From Chloroflexota bacterium (GTDB lineage Bacteria > Chloroflexota > Anaerolineae > UBA7937 > B3-Chlor): 64,000 nucleotides of DNA. A model generated the notes under the pieces. The model saw only the letters and a program-made list of their open reading frames with translations. It had not been told where the DNA came from and did no database searches. Position 1 is the stretch's first letter. Each line of letters opens with the position of its first letter. The stretch covers positions 62,001 to 126,000 of the forward strand of contig JAUVXJ010000007.1 of the NCBI GenBank assembly GCA_030603665.1, written 5' to 3'. Positions 45,465 through 54,395 of the stretch are shown here, piece by piece. The translations under genes were made by a program, and so were the position numbers.

Positions 45465-45582
45465 CACGCCAAGGATGCTGCATGCAGCCAGCAATCCTCA
45501 CGATCGCGTGGCTACAGAATCATCCCCTCAGCTGCGAAGCCGCACCAGCTGCATCCCGGCCCACGAATGCCCGACAAACGAA

Positions 45583-45610
45583 AAGCCCCGGCTTGGCAGT
45601 GCCGGGGCTT
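45583..45610. terminator. Bidirectional intrinsic terminator
   Basis: A perfect 10-base stem AAGCCCCGGC with an 8-base loop, T-rich on the + side (CATCTTTCTT) and A-rich on the other. It separates the convergent DUF1461 and sigma-factor genes. Confidence 0.8.
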
Positions 45611-45640
45611 CATCTTTCTTGTGCGTGCCTAGTCCTGGGC

Positions 45641-46819
45641 TCACCTGAGATATGTTCTGAGCTTGCGGCTGAAATGCGGATGCCGAAGCTTGCGCAACAC
45701 CTCTCCTTCGATCTGGCGGATTCGTTCCCGGCTGAGTTCAAACTCCTCAGCTATCTCCTGTAGAGTCCGAGGGTCGCCGTCACTCAAGCCGAAGCGTAAG
45801 TCTATGATGCGGCGCTCTCTGTCAGGCAGTTTCTGCAACGCGTCGTTCAACTGCTCTCTGAGCTGGCCATCCAGGACTACCTCCACCGGAGGCGGAATAT
45901 CTTCGTCCTGAATGAACTCGCTTAGCTGGCTCTCTCCCTCCTCCCCCACAGGCTTCTCCAGTGACAGCGTGTGCGTGGGGGCCCGGAACACCCGTTCCAT
46001 CTGTTCGGCACTGAGATTGAGTGCCTTGGCTATCTCTTCCTTGCCGGCCTTCCTGCCCAGTTCCTTCTCCAGCTGCCCGGCGACCTGCTTGACCCTTCGC
46101 AGTCTCTCTCCCATGTGGACGGGCAGCCGGATGGTCCGGCTCTGATACGAGAGGGCGCGTGTTATGGCCTGCCTAACCCACCAGGTGGCATAGGTACTGA
46201 ACCTGTTGCCCTGACGATAGTCGAACTTCTCCACAGCGCGCATCAGGCCCACGTTGCCCTCTTGGATAAGGTCCAAGAAGGACAGTCCCTGTCCACGGTA
46301 GTTCTTGGCGATGCTTATCACCAAGCGCAGGTTAGATCGAATCAGGTACTGGCGTCCCAGCTCCCCGTCCAGAACCAGCATCTCGAAAGTAGTCTTCCGT
46401 CGCTGGGAGTTGTACTGGCCGAGTTTCAAGCGCTCGGCAGCCTTCTTGCCGGTGTTCATCCTCTTGACGAGAGCGACTTCCTCCCTAGCGGTGAGGATCG
46501 AATGACGGGCAGCCTCGCGGAAGTATAGTGATATTGCACTTTCAGCATCGACGTCGTCCAGGTCTGGGGCCTGCTCTTGTTCACCACCTTCGCTCTCGCG
46601 CCTCTTCCCCAGGATCTCAGAGATGGGATCACCTTCCTCGTCAACGATGGTGATGCCCTCCTCCAGCAAGAGCGAATATAGCTCGCTTATCTCCTCTACA
46701 TGGTGTTCAGCCTTGGGGAACTCTTGGAGTATGTCTTCCAGGGCAATGTAGCCCTGCTCCTCGCCCTTCTCCAGAAGTCTCTGTTTTGCAGTGTTTGCTG
46801 AGCCTTTGGTCGTGTCCAT
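45641..46819 (-). CDS. sigA: RNA polymerase primary sigma factor SigA/RpoD
   Basis: This 392-residue sigma-70 has a short region 1.1 (about 1-85) and region 1.2 [17 protein letters not shown]. Region 2 runs through [38 protein letters not shown] with the -10-reading [16 protein letters not shown]. Region 3 has [13 protein letters not shown], and region 4 [15 protein letters not shown] with the -35 helix-turn-helix [20 protein letters not shown]. It is shorter than enterobacterial RpoD because the nonconserved insertion is absent. ATG 46819 has GAGGA upstream. Its leader contains an intrinsic terminator 35 bases before the start, behind a consensus promoter. Many window promoters fit the sequence it should recognise. 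Confidence 0.93.
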   Translation of the reverse strand: MDTTKGSANTAKQRLLEKGEEQGYIALEDILQEFPKAEHHVEEISELYSLLLEEGITIVDEEGDPISEILGKRRESEGGEQEQAPDLDDVDAESAISLYFREAARHSILTAREEVALVKRMNTGKKAAERLKLGQYNSQRRKTTFEMLVLDGELGRQYLIRSNLRLVISIAKNYRGQGLSFLDLIQEGNVGLMRAVEKFDYRQGNRFSTYATWWVRQAITRALSYQSRTIRLPVHMGERLRRVKQVAGQLEKELGRKAGKEEIAKALNLSAEQMERVFRAPTHTLSLEKPVGEEGESQLSEFIQDEDIPPPVEVVLDGQLREQLNDALQKLPDRERRIIDLRFGLSDGDPRTLQEIAEEFELSRERIRQIEGEVLRKLRHPHFSRKLRTYLR

Positions 46820-46853
46820 CAATCCTCAGCACCGTGAACGGGGTGTGATGAGC

Positions 46854-46885
46854 AAAGAAAAAGCCGCCACTCTTCCATGGGCGGC
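46854..46885 (-). terminator. Intrinsic terminator upstream of sigA
   Basis: On the - strand a GCCGCC/GGCGGC stem, one further C-G pair after a bulge, and an 8-base loop are followed by TTTTTCTTT. It lies between the only strong promoter and the sigA start codon. Confidence 0.75.
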
Positions 46886-46983
46886 ATGAGTACAGCAGTC
46901 AGGAGCAACCGAGTTTGGCCAAGACAGTGCAGATCCTTATCTTTCCGGCCGACAGAACATCCAGGCTAGATCCGGCTGAAATC
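46854..46983 (-). ncRNA. Short leader transcript or small RNA upstream of sigA
   Basis: A consensus promoter and the intrinsic terminator define a transcript of about 130 nt with no convincing reading frame. It is either a stand-alone small RNA or a sigA leader that is attenuated. I recognise no known RNA family. Confidence 0.4.
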
Positions 46984-47016
46984 TATCCCATTATACCACA
47001 AAATCCGCCTGAAATC
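46970..47016 (-). repeat. 14-bp direct repeats around the sigA leader promoter
   Basis: On the - strand GATTTCAGGCGGAT (47016-47003) and GATTTCAGCCGGAT (46983-46970) differ at one base and are exactly 33 bases apart, bracketing the -10 box. Three helical turns apart suggests a protein binding the same face. Seen directly; function inferred. Confidence 0.5.
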
Positions 47017-47018
47017 AA
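46990..47018 (-). promoter_or_regulatory. Promoter of the sigA leader RNA
   Basis: On the - strand TTGATT, 17 bases, TATAAT. The stretch from here to 47394 holds no gene that I can support. Confidence 0.7.
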
Positions 47019-47394
47019 GCCCCTGGCTTCACCGGGTTGCGCATGACCGTTGCCAATCCACCTGGCGGGGACGAGGCCACGGGTGGCTCCGTGTCGCCGC
47101 CCACAGAGTCGTGCACTGCCAGCGCAATAGCATAGCGACTGGCGGCATGGCGCTCTGTACGCAACACTGATGGCGGTCTTGCGCATAAGTTGCTCTGGCA
47201 GTACACTGACCTAGTGTAGCCAGAGGCACTCTCGGGCACGCGCCGGCTCGCGCTCATGGCGAAGCCCACCCTCCCAGGTCCCCCCCGCCCCCTTGTCGAG
47301 TGGCTCCCCCTGGGCCGTATCCAGGGGCGGGAGGTATGGTTCGCGAACGGGAGTCGAGTTTCCAGACGATACGCGGCGATGGGAAAGGAGTACG

Positions 47395-48429
47395 ATGCAC
47401 AAGATCAGCTTGGGGCAAACCGGACTGTCGGTCTCAGCGGTGGGATTCGGGGGCATCCCCATACAAAGACTATCAGAGCAGGAGGCCATCGAGGTGGTGG
47501 GCCGTTGCCTGGAACTCGGGGTGACTTTCCTGGATACGGCCAACGGCTATACCACCAGCGAGGAACGCATCGGCAAGGCCATAGCAGGCAGACGGGAAGG
47601 CCTCGTGCTGGCCACGAAGACCCAGGCCAGGGATGCCGCAGGGGCTGCACAGCACCTAGCCCTCAGCCTGGAGCGGCTCGGAGTCAAGACCATAGACCTG
47701 TATCAGTTCCACTGCGTCAGCAGCAACGAAGACTACGAGAAGGTCATCGCTTCCGGCGGCCCCCTGGACTTTGTGAGCGGGGCACGTGCCTCCGGACAGG
47801 TTAACCACATCGGCCTGACGTCCCATTCCTTGGAGATCGCCCTCCGTGCCGTGAGATCCGGCTACTTCGAGACGATCATGTTCCCCTTCAACTTCATCGC
47901 CAACGAGGCCGCTCAGGAGCTGATTCCCCTGGCTCTGGAGCGCGATGTCGGCTTCATCGCCATGAAACCTCTGGCCGGAGGCGCGTTGGACAACGCCAGC
48001 CTGGCTTTCAAGTATATGCGCCGGTTCCCCCAGATACTCCCCATCCCCGGTGTCGAGCGGGCAGAGGAGATGGAAGAGATCGTCGCCATCATGGAGCAAC
48101 CGGCTCAGCTGACCTCCGAGGAGCAAGCAACCATGGAGCGGATGCGCAGCGAACTGGGGAATCGCTTCTGCCGCCGATGTGGGTACTGTGAGCCCTGCCC
48201 CAACGGGGTGCCCACTCAAGCTCTAATGATCCTGGACAGCATGATCAAGAGATTCCCTCTGACCGTTGTCTCGGCCAACTACGCACAGGCGCTGGATGCC
48301 GCTGAACGCTGCACGGCCTGTGGGGAGTGCGAAGATAAGTGCCCGTACGGATTGCCCATCCGTGAGATGATCCAGGAGCACGTGGATCTCTATCACACAG
48401 AAAGGGCGCAGGCAGGGCTCGCTCGATAG
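47395..48429 (+). CDS. Aldo/keto reductase with C-terminal [4Fe-4S] ferredoxin domain
   Basis: This 344-residue protein has an aldo/keto reductase barrel (about 1-250): LGQTGLSVSAVGFGG, FLDTANGYTTSE with the catalytic Tyr region, IDLYQFHCVS and MKPLAGGAL. C-terminal cluster sets follow: C-x2-C-x2-C-x3-C in RRCGYCEPCPNG (with the preceding Cys) and CTACGECEDKCPYG. Fe-S AKRs of this type are widespread in anaerobes and largely uncharacterised. ATG 47395 has AAAGGAG 4 bases upstream; longer in-frame starts lack a site. A Cys-rich small protein follows after 16 bases and may be its partner. Confidence 0.9.
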   Translation: MHKISLGQTGLSVSAVGFGGIPIQRLSEQEAIEVVGRCLELGVTFLDTANGYTTSEERIGKAIAGRREGLVLATKTQARDAAGAAQHLALSLERLGVKTIDLYQFHCVSSNEDYEKVIASGGPLDFVSGARASGQVNHIGLTSHSLEIALRAVRSGYFETIMFPFNFIANEAAQELIPLALERDVGFIAMKPLAGGALDNASLAFKYMRRFPQILPIPGVERAEEMEEIVAIMEQPAQLTSEEQATMERMRSELGNRFCRRCGYCEPCPNGVPTQALMILDSMIKRFPLTVVSANYAQALDAAERCTACGECEDKCPYGLPIREMIQEHVDLYHTERAQAGLAR

Positions 48430-48445
48430 AGGGTTGACGGAGAGA

Positions 48446-48751
48446 ATGTCCCGTTCGTGCCGCTTCTACTACGAGGACAGTCACCGCAGGGCACCCAGGA
48501 AGGAGTGCCGCCTCATCGAGCGCAATCTGGCCTCGGCTCCCTGGGACGAGAAACTGTGTGGCTCGTGTCCCGTGCCAGAGATCCTGGAACACAATCCTTG
48601 CGCCAGCCTGGCGTTGGAGGCCGGGGTGGGGTCCCGGTTTGTCCTACTCCACAAGATCACTATCTTCGCTGTCTGCACGGCGGAGATGAGGGAGATCACG
48701 GACCCGAAGAGCTGCAGACAAGGGTGTGGCTTCTTTGAGAGCCTCTTCTAG
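48446..48751 (+). CDS. Small Cys-rich hypothetical protein
   Basis: This 101-residue protein contains eight Cys (5, 21, 38, 41, 52, 77, 90, 94), including CGSC and CRQGC patterns, spread over the whole length with no transmembrane segment. The pattern would suit an Fe-S cluster or zinc sites. GGAG lies 4 bases before the ATG; an in-frame TTG at 48434 is less likely. It follows the Fe-S aldo/keto reductase and is probably co-transcribed. I recognise no named family. Confidence 0.7.
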   Translation: MSRSCRFYYEDSHRRAPRKECRLIERNLASAPWDEKLCGSCPVPEILEHNPCASLALEAGVGSRFVLLHKITIFAVCTAEMREITDPKSCRQGCGFFESLF

Positions 48752-48805
48752 AGCCCCACGCTCCCCCTCTTCGTTCCTCCAGCCCTCACCTGTCTCCACA
48801 AATCT

Positions 48806-49621
48806 TCACTTCTGGCACTTGGCGCAGAAGTACGTGCCCCTACCTCCGATTGAGACTCTCTCCACAGGCGTGCCACAGACGAAGCAAGGGAGCCCAGTTC
48901 GGCTCTTCACCCGAAACTGCTCCTGGAAGGCGCCCTTCACGCCATCCAGGTGCACGAAGGCCATCTCGGAAGAGCCTCCCAGCTCCAATCCCCTGTTCAA
49001 GGTCTGGACGATGCTCTCGTGCAGGCCCTTGATCTCAGGGTCCGTGAGCGAAGAGGCTATGCGAGTCGGAGTCATGCGGGCAGCGAAGAGGATCTCATCA
49101 GCGTAGGTATTGCCTATCCCGGCCAGGAATCTCTGGTCCAGGAGAAACGACTTGATCTTACCTCTCCGTCCAGCCAGCACGTCTGCCAGGAGCCCCGCAT
49201 CGAACCCCTCCTCCAGTGGATCATGTCCCAGCTTGCTCACCTCAGGCAGCTCATCGATCTTGTGGGTGGGCACCACGCGAATGAACTTCAGGTGGACCTG
49301 CCCCAGGGTGAGCTGGTCCGAATCGAACACAAGGGTCAGGCGTACGTCACTGGGGGTGCCATCATAGAGGCTGGAGAGCAGCAGCTGCCCTACCATCATC
49401 AGGTGGATGACCAGCGAGAACCCGCTGTCCAGGTGCACGACGAGCATCTTGCCCCGCCGCTCGACGTCAGTGATCCGGGCATTCTCAAGCGCGTCCTTCC
49501 AGTGAGGAACAGGGCAATCGCCCGCCTTGTCCTGTGGGACGATCAGTTCCCGCACCCTTCGACCAAGAACGTGCCTCTTGAGCTCGTCCTTGAGGATCTC
49601 CAATTCGGGCAGTTCCGGCAT
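48806..49621 (-). CDS. mutM: Formamidopyrimidine-DNA glycosylase (Fpg/MutM or Nei-like)
   Basis: This 271-residue base-excision repair enzyme has N-terminal PELPELE with catalytic Pro2 and Glu3, RRGKMLVVHL with the conserved Lys, helix-two-turn-helix FLAGIGNTYADEILF and a C-terminal zinc finger (CFVCG...CAKC) with GGRGTYFC. The lesion-side loop usually reading D-x-R-x-F-G is replaced by VHLKFIRV, so void-filling residues differ and lesion preference may be altered. It lies downstream of a radical SAM protein on the same strand. Confidence 0.88.
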   Translation of the reverse strand: MPELPELEILKDELKRHVLGRRVRELIVPQDKAGDCPVPHWKDALENARITDVERRGKMLVVHLDSGFSLVIHLMMVGQLLLSSLYDGTPSDVRLTLVFDSDQLTLGQVHLKFIRVVPTHKIDELPEVSKLGHDPLEEGFDAGLLADVLAGRRGKIKSFLLDQRFLAGIGNTYADEILFAARMTPTRIASSLTDPEIKGLHESIVQTLNRGLELGGSSEMAFVHLDGVKGAFQEQFRVKSRTGLPCFVCGTPVERVSIGGRGTYFCAKCQK

Positions 49622-49705
49622 CTACTGGACCTCACCATCTCTCCGGCGAGCTTTGCCGGTCCCTCGAGCGACCAGCGAGGGGCTCTACAGTAGTGCAACG
49701 GCAGG

Positions 49706-50848
49706 CTAGCGTTGCCCGTGGTCCACTTCAAGCCTGTCGTTGGCAGTCCCTTCAGCGGATTGCAGCCAGCCCTCGATTTCCCTGGAGAGCCCCTTGCCGA
49801 TGCCCTTGATGCTCTCCAGACCCTTCCTGCCCTGCTGCCGATAGAGGTCCCCGACGTCCTCTTCCATCTCATCCACAGCCCATGCGGCCTTGCGATAAGC
49901 CCACTGCCGATAGCTCTCTGCCTCCTCGAGGAGGAGGTCATACGTCCTGAGGAACAGCCGCTCCGCGATCCGCTTGTTCAGCCCGAGAGGATCATCAGGC
50001 AGGACCGGCCGACTCATGCGGTCCGCGATACCATGCTGTAGGCACACCTCTCTCACCCGGCGAAGCAGCTGCGGTCCATAGCTTCCTCTAGTTTCAAAGC
50101 CGCTGCCGTACAGTTGCTCGTAGAGAGGCAGCACCTGAGGGTAATGCGACTCCAGCACACCTATGTACCGCTGGCGCTGCGCTCCTTCCTTGAGCGTCAG
50201 CCCCCCGGCCAAGACGAACTGCCCACCGGCGTCCCTGACCCTACTTATCACATCCTCAATGTTTCGATCGTCGTCGGAGATCCCTGGCAGTAGCGGCATC
50301 ATGGCCACACCCGTCACCACGCCAGCTCCAGCCACCTGCCTCATGGCCTCCAGTCGGCGGTCGGGCGGCGACGCTCCCGGCTCGAACCGCCCAGCTATCT
50401 GCTCATCGAAAGTCGTGATCGTGAAGAAGACGCAGGCCCACGACTGACGGCTGGCTTCCGCATAGAGGTCCAGATCACGCAACACGAGATCTGACTTGGT
50501 GAGCACCTCCACCGGGAACTGGTGGCCGGCGAGAGCCTTCACCACCTTCCTGGTAAGACGACGTTCCTGCTCTATGGGCTGATAGCTGTCGCAGACTCCA
50601 CCGGTAGACACCACTCCTCGCTTCAGCCTGGGCAGCTGCTTCCCCAGCACTTCTACCGCGTTCTCCTTGACGAACACCGTCTCCTCGAAGTCCTCAGACA
50701 GCCCGTATTGGTTGGCACGCGCGTCGCAGTAGACGCATCCATGAGCGCATCCCCGGTAGGGGTTGACGGTGTACGAGGCCCAGAACCAGTCATCGACATG
50801 GCGAAGTCTGTTGATCATGGACGTGGCTCTGTAGGGCTCGTACTTCAT
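49706..50848 (-). CDS. Radical SAM protein (SplB-like) with C-terminal helix-hairpin-helix
   Basis: This 380-residue protein coordinates its [4Fe-4S]-SAM cluster through Cys34, Cys38 and Cys41 in GCAHGCVYCDAR, followed by GVVSTGGVCDSYQPIEQ and VEVLTKSDLVLRDLD. This is the Rv2578c/SplB-like group that includes spore photoproduct lyase relatives. The last about 40 residues (GLESIKGIGKGLSREIEGWL) form a helix-hairpin-helix, a DNA-binding element, which together with the adjacent Fpg gene suggests DNA repair (inference). The cognate reaction is unknown. Confidence 0.87.
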   Translation of the reverse strand: MKYEPYRATSMINRLRHVDDWFWASYTVNPYRGCAHGCVYCDARANQYGLSEDFEETVFVKENAVEVLGKQLPRLKRGVVSTGGVCDSYQPIEQERRLTRKVVKALAGHQFPVEVLTKSDLVLRDLDLYAEASRQSWACVFFTITTFDEQIAGRFEPGASPPDRRLEAMRQVAGAGVVTGVAMMPLLPGISDDDRNIEDVISRVRDAGGQFVLAGGLTLKEGAQRQRYIGVLESHYPQVLPLYEQLYGSGFETRGSYGPQLLRRVREVCLQHGIADRMSRPVLPDDPLGLNKRIAERLFLRTYDLLLEEAESYRQWAYRKAAWAVDEMEEDVGDLYRQQGRKGLESIKGIGKGLSREIEGWLQSAEGTANDRLEVDHGQR

Positions 50849-50988
50849 CTTCGGATCAGTCTTAGGGGGAAAACGGCTGTTCTGCTGCTACCACAGCCTA
50901 CACCACGATGCAAGCTGACTCACGGGCACCGCTGTGTAACGCCGTCCCGCAGAAGTGTGACAGAGAGCGGTTGGGCCAGGCCGCCATC

Positions 50989-51678
50989 TCAGATACGGGG
51001 CGCTTCCTCGAAGAGCTTGGTCAACGCCCCCAGCATCTCAGGCGACATCTCTCCGCGCGCGGATGCTCTCCTGATATGCCCCTTCAGTCGTCGCAGAGGC
51101 ATGACGGGCACAGAGGCCGTCGTCACCTCGAGGCGTGCCTCAGGGTTGACGAAGACGACCACGCCTTGGACCTCTGTGTTGATATCAGGCGCTTCCTCCT
51201 CGATGTACTTCTGAAGCCTTTCCACACCCTTTTGTGTTTCCTTCGTCGGGTTGCCCAGCGACTCCTCTGTGAAGAACCGCAGCCCACGGCGCAGACTCAT
51301 GTCCCGCACCCACTTGTCCTTGAAGCACCTTATCCTACCGTCTACCCCGCTGACGATGAGGACGAAGATGCCGTGCGGAGTGAGCAGGGCATGATCGACA
51401 GGCAGGACGTGGTTGTACAAGCGATAGCGGTCGTCGAACTCCCCGAGGGCACCGGTCAGCCTCTGGATGCGCTGGGGACCGCGCATCGCTTGCTGCTGAC
51501 CACGCCCCCCCAGAGTGTACATCACTACACCCAGGGCCACGAGAATGATTGCCATCATCCTGTACTGGGCGAAAGACGCGATGAGCGCACCAAAGACCAT
51601 AACCAGGCCAATGAGAGTAGCTACCTGCCCTAGCCTGCCCCCCCGTGCCATCAATTGCTCGTTGGTGATTGTTCGCAT
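50989..51678 (-). CDS. NERD-like nuclease-related membrane protein
   Basis: This 229-residue protein has two adjacent transmembrane helices (about 15-55) and a cytoplasmic domain with LYNHVLPVDHALLTPHGIFVLIV and a following KDKWVRD, similar in layout to NERD (nuclease-related) domains: the His/Asp-GIFVL core and later INTEVQGVVVFVNPEA. Nuclease activity is unproven for most such proteins. I chose ATG 51678; the frame extends to 51765 but overlaps the prepilin peptidase gene. It follows that gene closely on the same strand. Confidence 0.7.
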   Translation of the reverse strand: MRTITNEQLMARGGRLGQVATLIGLVMVFGALIASFAQYRMMAIILVALGVVMYTLGGRGQQQAMRGPQRIQRLTGALGEFDDRYRLYNHVLPVDHALLTPHGIFVLIVSGVDGRIRCFKDKWVRDMSLRRGLRFFTEESLGNPTKETQKGVERLQKYIEEEAPDINTEVQGVVVFVNPEARLEVTTASVPVMPLRRLKGHIRRASARGEMSPEMLGALTKLFEEAPRI

Positions 51679-51743
51679 CTTGTCACCCCTTGCTCCACAT
51701 ATGGTCAGATAACCGAGGCCGCCAAGCAATTGGGCCGTGCCGC

Positions 51744-52508
51744 CTAGTAGAGGCCAAAATACCAACCAATGATCTCCCCCCCGAACACCAGGACTGTCAA
51801 GCCGGCCACAGCCAGAAACACCCCGTACGGAACGTAACTTCGTAGACCTTTCTTCCTACTGAGCACGAGCACCAGGGCCACCAGTCCGCCCAGGGAGACG
51901 GCGATGATCAGAGCCAGGATCACCTCCGGGAATCCAGTGATCAGACCAACGAAGGCTGCCAGATTGGCGTCGCCCCTCCCCATGGCCGTTCGCCTGAAGA
52001 CCACCTTACCCACCACCGCCACCAGATAAAAGAAAGAGAAGGCGAGGGCACCCCCCAGTATCGCACGCCGTAGGCCCAGACCCGGGTAGAAGTAACTACC
52101 CGCAAGGGCCAGCCCGATGGCCGGGTAGATAACCACCCGCAGGATGAGCCGATGCTCCAGGTCGATCACGAAAATGAGATACAATATGCAGGCGTACATC
52201 GTGACGAGAACGAGCTGCACCGAGGGGCCGTACCTGAGCCAGAAGAAACCGAAGGACAGCATAGTCCCCAGCTCCAGCACCGGCCAGCGCAACGGCAAAC
52301 GAGCGCCGCACTGGCTGCATCTATCTCGCTGCACCAACAAGCCCCGTAACGGGACGGCATCTCTCCAAGCCCGCTGCGCCCCACAGTTGGAACAATGGGG
52401 TGGAGTCAGCATAGAACGGCGCTGGGGAAGATGATCGGCGGCAAGGTTCAGGAAGACTCCGACAAACAAGCCTAGCAATGCATACAAAGCAACCACGCGG
52501 TACCCCAC
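51744..52508 (-). CDS. Type IV prepilin peptidase (A24 family)
   Basis: This membrane aspartyl protease cleaves and N-methylates prepilin-like leaders. It has an N-terminal zinc-binding pair (CSNC...CSQC, about residues 37-72), catalytic Asp in FVIDLEHRLI and the GxGD Asp in MGRGDANLAAFVG, and about seven hydrophobic segments. No pilin genes are nearby. A frame opens at GTG 52538, but the predicted transcript starts near 52520, so the GTG at 52508 (GYRVVALYALL) is the better start. Upstream is a divergent promoter pair. Confidence 0.88.
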   Translation of the reverse strand: MGYRVVALYALLGLFVGVFLNLAADHLPQRRSMLTPPHCSNCGAQRAWRDAVPLRGLLVQRDRCSQCGARLPLRWPVLELGTMLSFGFFWLRYGPSVQLVLVTMYACILYLIFVIDLEHRLILRVVIYPAIGLALAGSYFYPGLGLRRAILGGALAFSFFYLVAVVGKVVFRRTAMGRGDANLAAFVGLITGFPEVILALIIAVSLGGLVALVLVLSRKKGLRSYVPYGVFLAVAGLTVLVFGGEIIGWYFGLY

Positions 52509-52526
52509 GGCCTCAAGCTGATGCGA

Positions 52527-52555
52527 ATTGTACCACACGGATTTGACAAAGACAA
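52527..52555 (-). promoter_or_regulatory. Promoter of the prepilin peptidase gene
   Basis: On the - strand TTGTCT, 17 bases, TACAAT. It physically overlaps the divergent + strand promoter. Confidence 0.55.
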
Positions 52556-52571
52556 AGTCCGCTTGTACAAT
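52543..52571 (+). promoter_or_regulatory. Promoter of the membrane protein gene at 52646
   Basis: TTGACA, 17 bases, TACAAT, close to consensus, about 75 bases before the start codon. Confidence 0.65.
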
Positions 52572-52645
52572 CAGTCAGACCTCAAGGGGCCAAGGGAACT
52601 GGTCCCAGCTGGGCCCCGCCATCTAGCAACAAGGTGTGCCAACAC

Positions 52646-53461
52646 ATGCCTCGGTATGACAGGTTGAGCATCCTGGTCACACTGGTCCTATTTGGACTCG
52701 TTGTCTCGCACATCGTCGACCTTCCGACCAGGACCATTTCCTTCGTGGCCCTCGGCGTGCCAACAACCATCTATCTCTCTGGCCGGTGGTTCATCGGCGG
52801 CCTGCTGGTTGTCATCACTGGTGCAGGCGTGGATTCCATCGTACGCTCTCATCCGCAGGCACGGAAGGAAGGCTGGGGATGGGGACACAGCCTCTCCTTC
52901 TGGGGGTTGCCTTGCGCGCTAACCCTTCTCTCCCTGGTTGTTCTCCCTTTGTCCCCGGACATCGTATCCTGGCTGGCTGCTCTGACGTTCACCGGACTCG
53001 GTCTGGTGTTGATCGTCACCGCGCAGTACTATGCCATCGACCGGCAGGCGCGCCACGCCGCCGTGGTGGATTGGGGACTGAGCCTGGCCGCATACGTCGG
53101 CATCTTCGTGTTCTCCGGGCTGACCTACGCGTCACGGGCACGCAGCCTACTGTCAGCGACCGCCATCGCCATCATCGGCGCCGCCCTGGCTGCGGAACTG
53201 CTACGTCCGCACAGCTCCGAACTCTCTGTGAGGCGCGCCTGGCTCTACGCTGGAGTTGTCGGTCTGGTATTGGGAGAAGTGGCCTGGGCCCTGAATCACC
53301 TCAGTCTCAGTGCGGCCGCCGGGGGAGTCTTGTTTCTTCTCATCTTCTATGCCTTGGGGGGGCTGGCCAAGCAATACCTGAGAGGGCAGTTGGGCCGCCC
53401 TCAGATCGTGGAGTTCGCTGTCGTGTCAATCCTTGGTTTGGGACTGCTCTACCTCATGTAA
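52646..53461 (+). CDS. Multi-pass membrane protein of unknown function
   Basis: This 271-residue protein has about eight hydrophobic segments and short loops. The N-terminus MPRYDRLSILVTLVLFGLV goes straight into a helix. No enzymatic motif. AAGGTG 9 bases upstream supports ATG 52646 over the GTG at 52634. It is transcribed divergently from prepilin peptidase and 38 bases before a nucleotidyltransferase-like gene, so it may be the first gene of that operon. I recognise no named family. Confidence 0.75.
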   Translation: MPRYDRLSILVTLVLFGLVVSHIVDLPTRTISFVALGVPTTIYLSGRWFIGGLLVVITGAGVDSIVRSHPQARKEGWGWGHSLSFWGLPCALTLLSLVVLPLSPDIVSWLAALTFTGLGLVLIVTAQYYAIDRQARHAAVVDWGLSLAAYVGIFVFSGLTYASRARSLLSATAIAIIGAALAAELLRPHSSELSVRRAWLYAGVVGLVLGEVAWALNHLSLSAAAGGVLFLLIFYALGGLAKQYLRGQLGRPQIVEFAVVSILGLGLLYLM

Positions 53462-53498
53462 GTTGCGGGGCGCGATTCTGGGAGGAGGGAGCTGAAAG

Positions 53499-54395
53499 AT
53501 GGTATGGCTGCAACGCGAAGAGGAAGACGCCAAGGCGATACGCATGCCGGAGGAGTGGGGAGGTGTGGTGCCCTCCCACGTATTCCTCGACGAGGCGCGG
53601 AGGATCGTGGAGGAGGGAGAACGTCATGGCCTGATCCTGCGCGTTATGGGAGGTGCCGGCATACGGCTGCGCACTCTCCAGTACGAAGACCTGGGACAGA
53701 GGCTGGCCAGGCTTGGAGAAGGTGAACAGGAGTTCACAGATCTGGATTTCGTGACCTACAAGAGGTGCCGAGACGCCATGCAGGGGTTCTTCCAGGGCCT
53801 CGGCTACAGCAAGAGGAGGGCCACCCTCTCATCGGCAGCTTCCGAGAGACAGATCTACTTCCAGGAACATGGATGGTTCTTCGTGGATGTGTTCTTTGAC
53901 AAACTGCTGGTGGCCAATCACCGCCTGGATTTCCGCGGGCGACTTGAGCTGAACCCCCTCACGTTGAGCCCCACCGACCTTCTCTTGCAGAAGGTACAGA
54001 TAGTGCGTCTCAGCGGGAAGGATTTCAAGGATTCTCTGGTCATTCTCTTTGCCCACGAGTTTGCTGACCAGGACGGGGCACAGACGATCAACACGGCGTA
54101 CATTGCAGGCCTCCTGTCCAAGGATTGGGGTTTCTGGTACACCGTCACGACCAACCTCAAGGGAATGAAGGATCTGCTGGCCAAAGTGGATGCTCTCTCG
54201 GACGATGAGGCGCGGGTTATTGCTGACAGGATCGACGCGCTTCTGTCGCGCATCGAAGCAGAGCCCAAGAGCATGGGTTGGAAAGCGCGAGCCAAAGTAG
54301 GTACCAGAAAGAGGTGGTACGAACCAGTCGAGACGGAAGATACCGTAGGCGATTTCGGTATTTGGCGTATGATGACAGAGGAAAGGAAGGAATAG
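53499..54395 (+). CDS. Nucleotidyltransferase-fold protein, copy 1
   Basis: This 298-residue protein has a minimal nucleotidyltransferase pattern: RVMGGAGIRLR (GG motif), TDLDFVTYK (DxD) and VDVFFDKL (third Asp). This resembles AbiEii/MNT-type toxins and kanamycin nucleotidyltransferase-like enzymes, and the rest is unlike either. The C-terminal tail EPKSMGWKARAKVGTRKRWYE recurs almost unchanged in a paralogue at 57878-58657, so that tail is functionally constrained. No small partner of the AbiEi or HEPN type lies beside it. Function unknown. Confidence 0.75.
   Translation: MVWLQREEEDAKAIRMPEEWGGVVPSHVFLDEARRIVEEGERHGLILRVMGGAGIRLRTLQYEDLGQRLARLGEGEQEFTDLDFVTYKRCRDAMQGFFQGLGYSKRRATLSSAASERQIYFQEHGWFFVDVFFDKLLVANHRLDFRGRLELNPLTLSPTDLLLQKVQIVRLSGKDFKDSLVILFAHEFADQDGAQTINTAYIAGLLSKDWGFWYTVTTNLKGMKDLLAKVDALSDDEARVIADRIDALLSRIEAEPKSMGWKARAKVGTRKRWYEPVETEDTVGDFGIWRMMTEERKE

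Noticed and set aside
52786..53634. Open frame of 282 codons on the + strand overlapping the membrane protein gene
   Set aside because: Frame-shifted reading of the hydrophobic gene giving an Arg/His-rich composition; no start signal, and it runs into the next gene.
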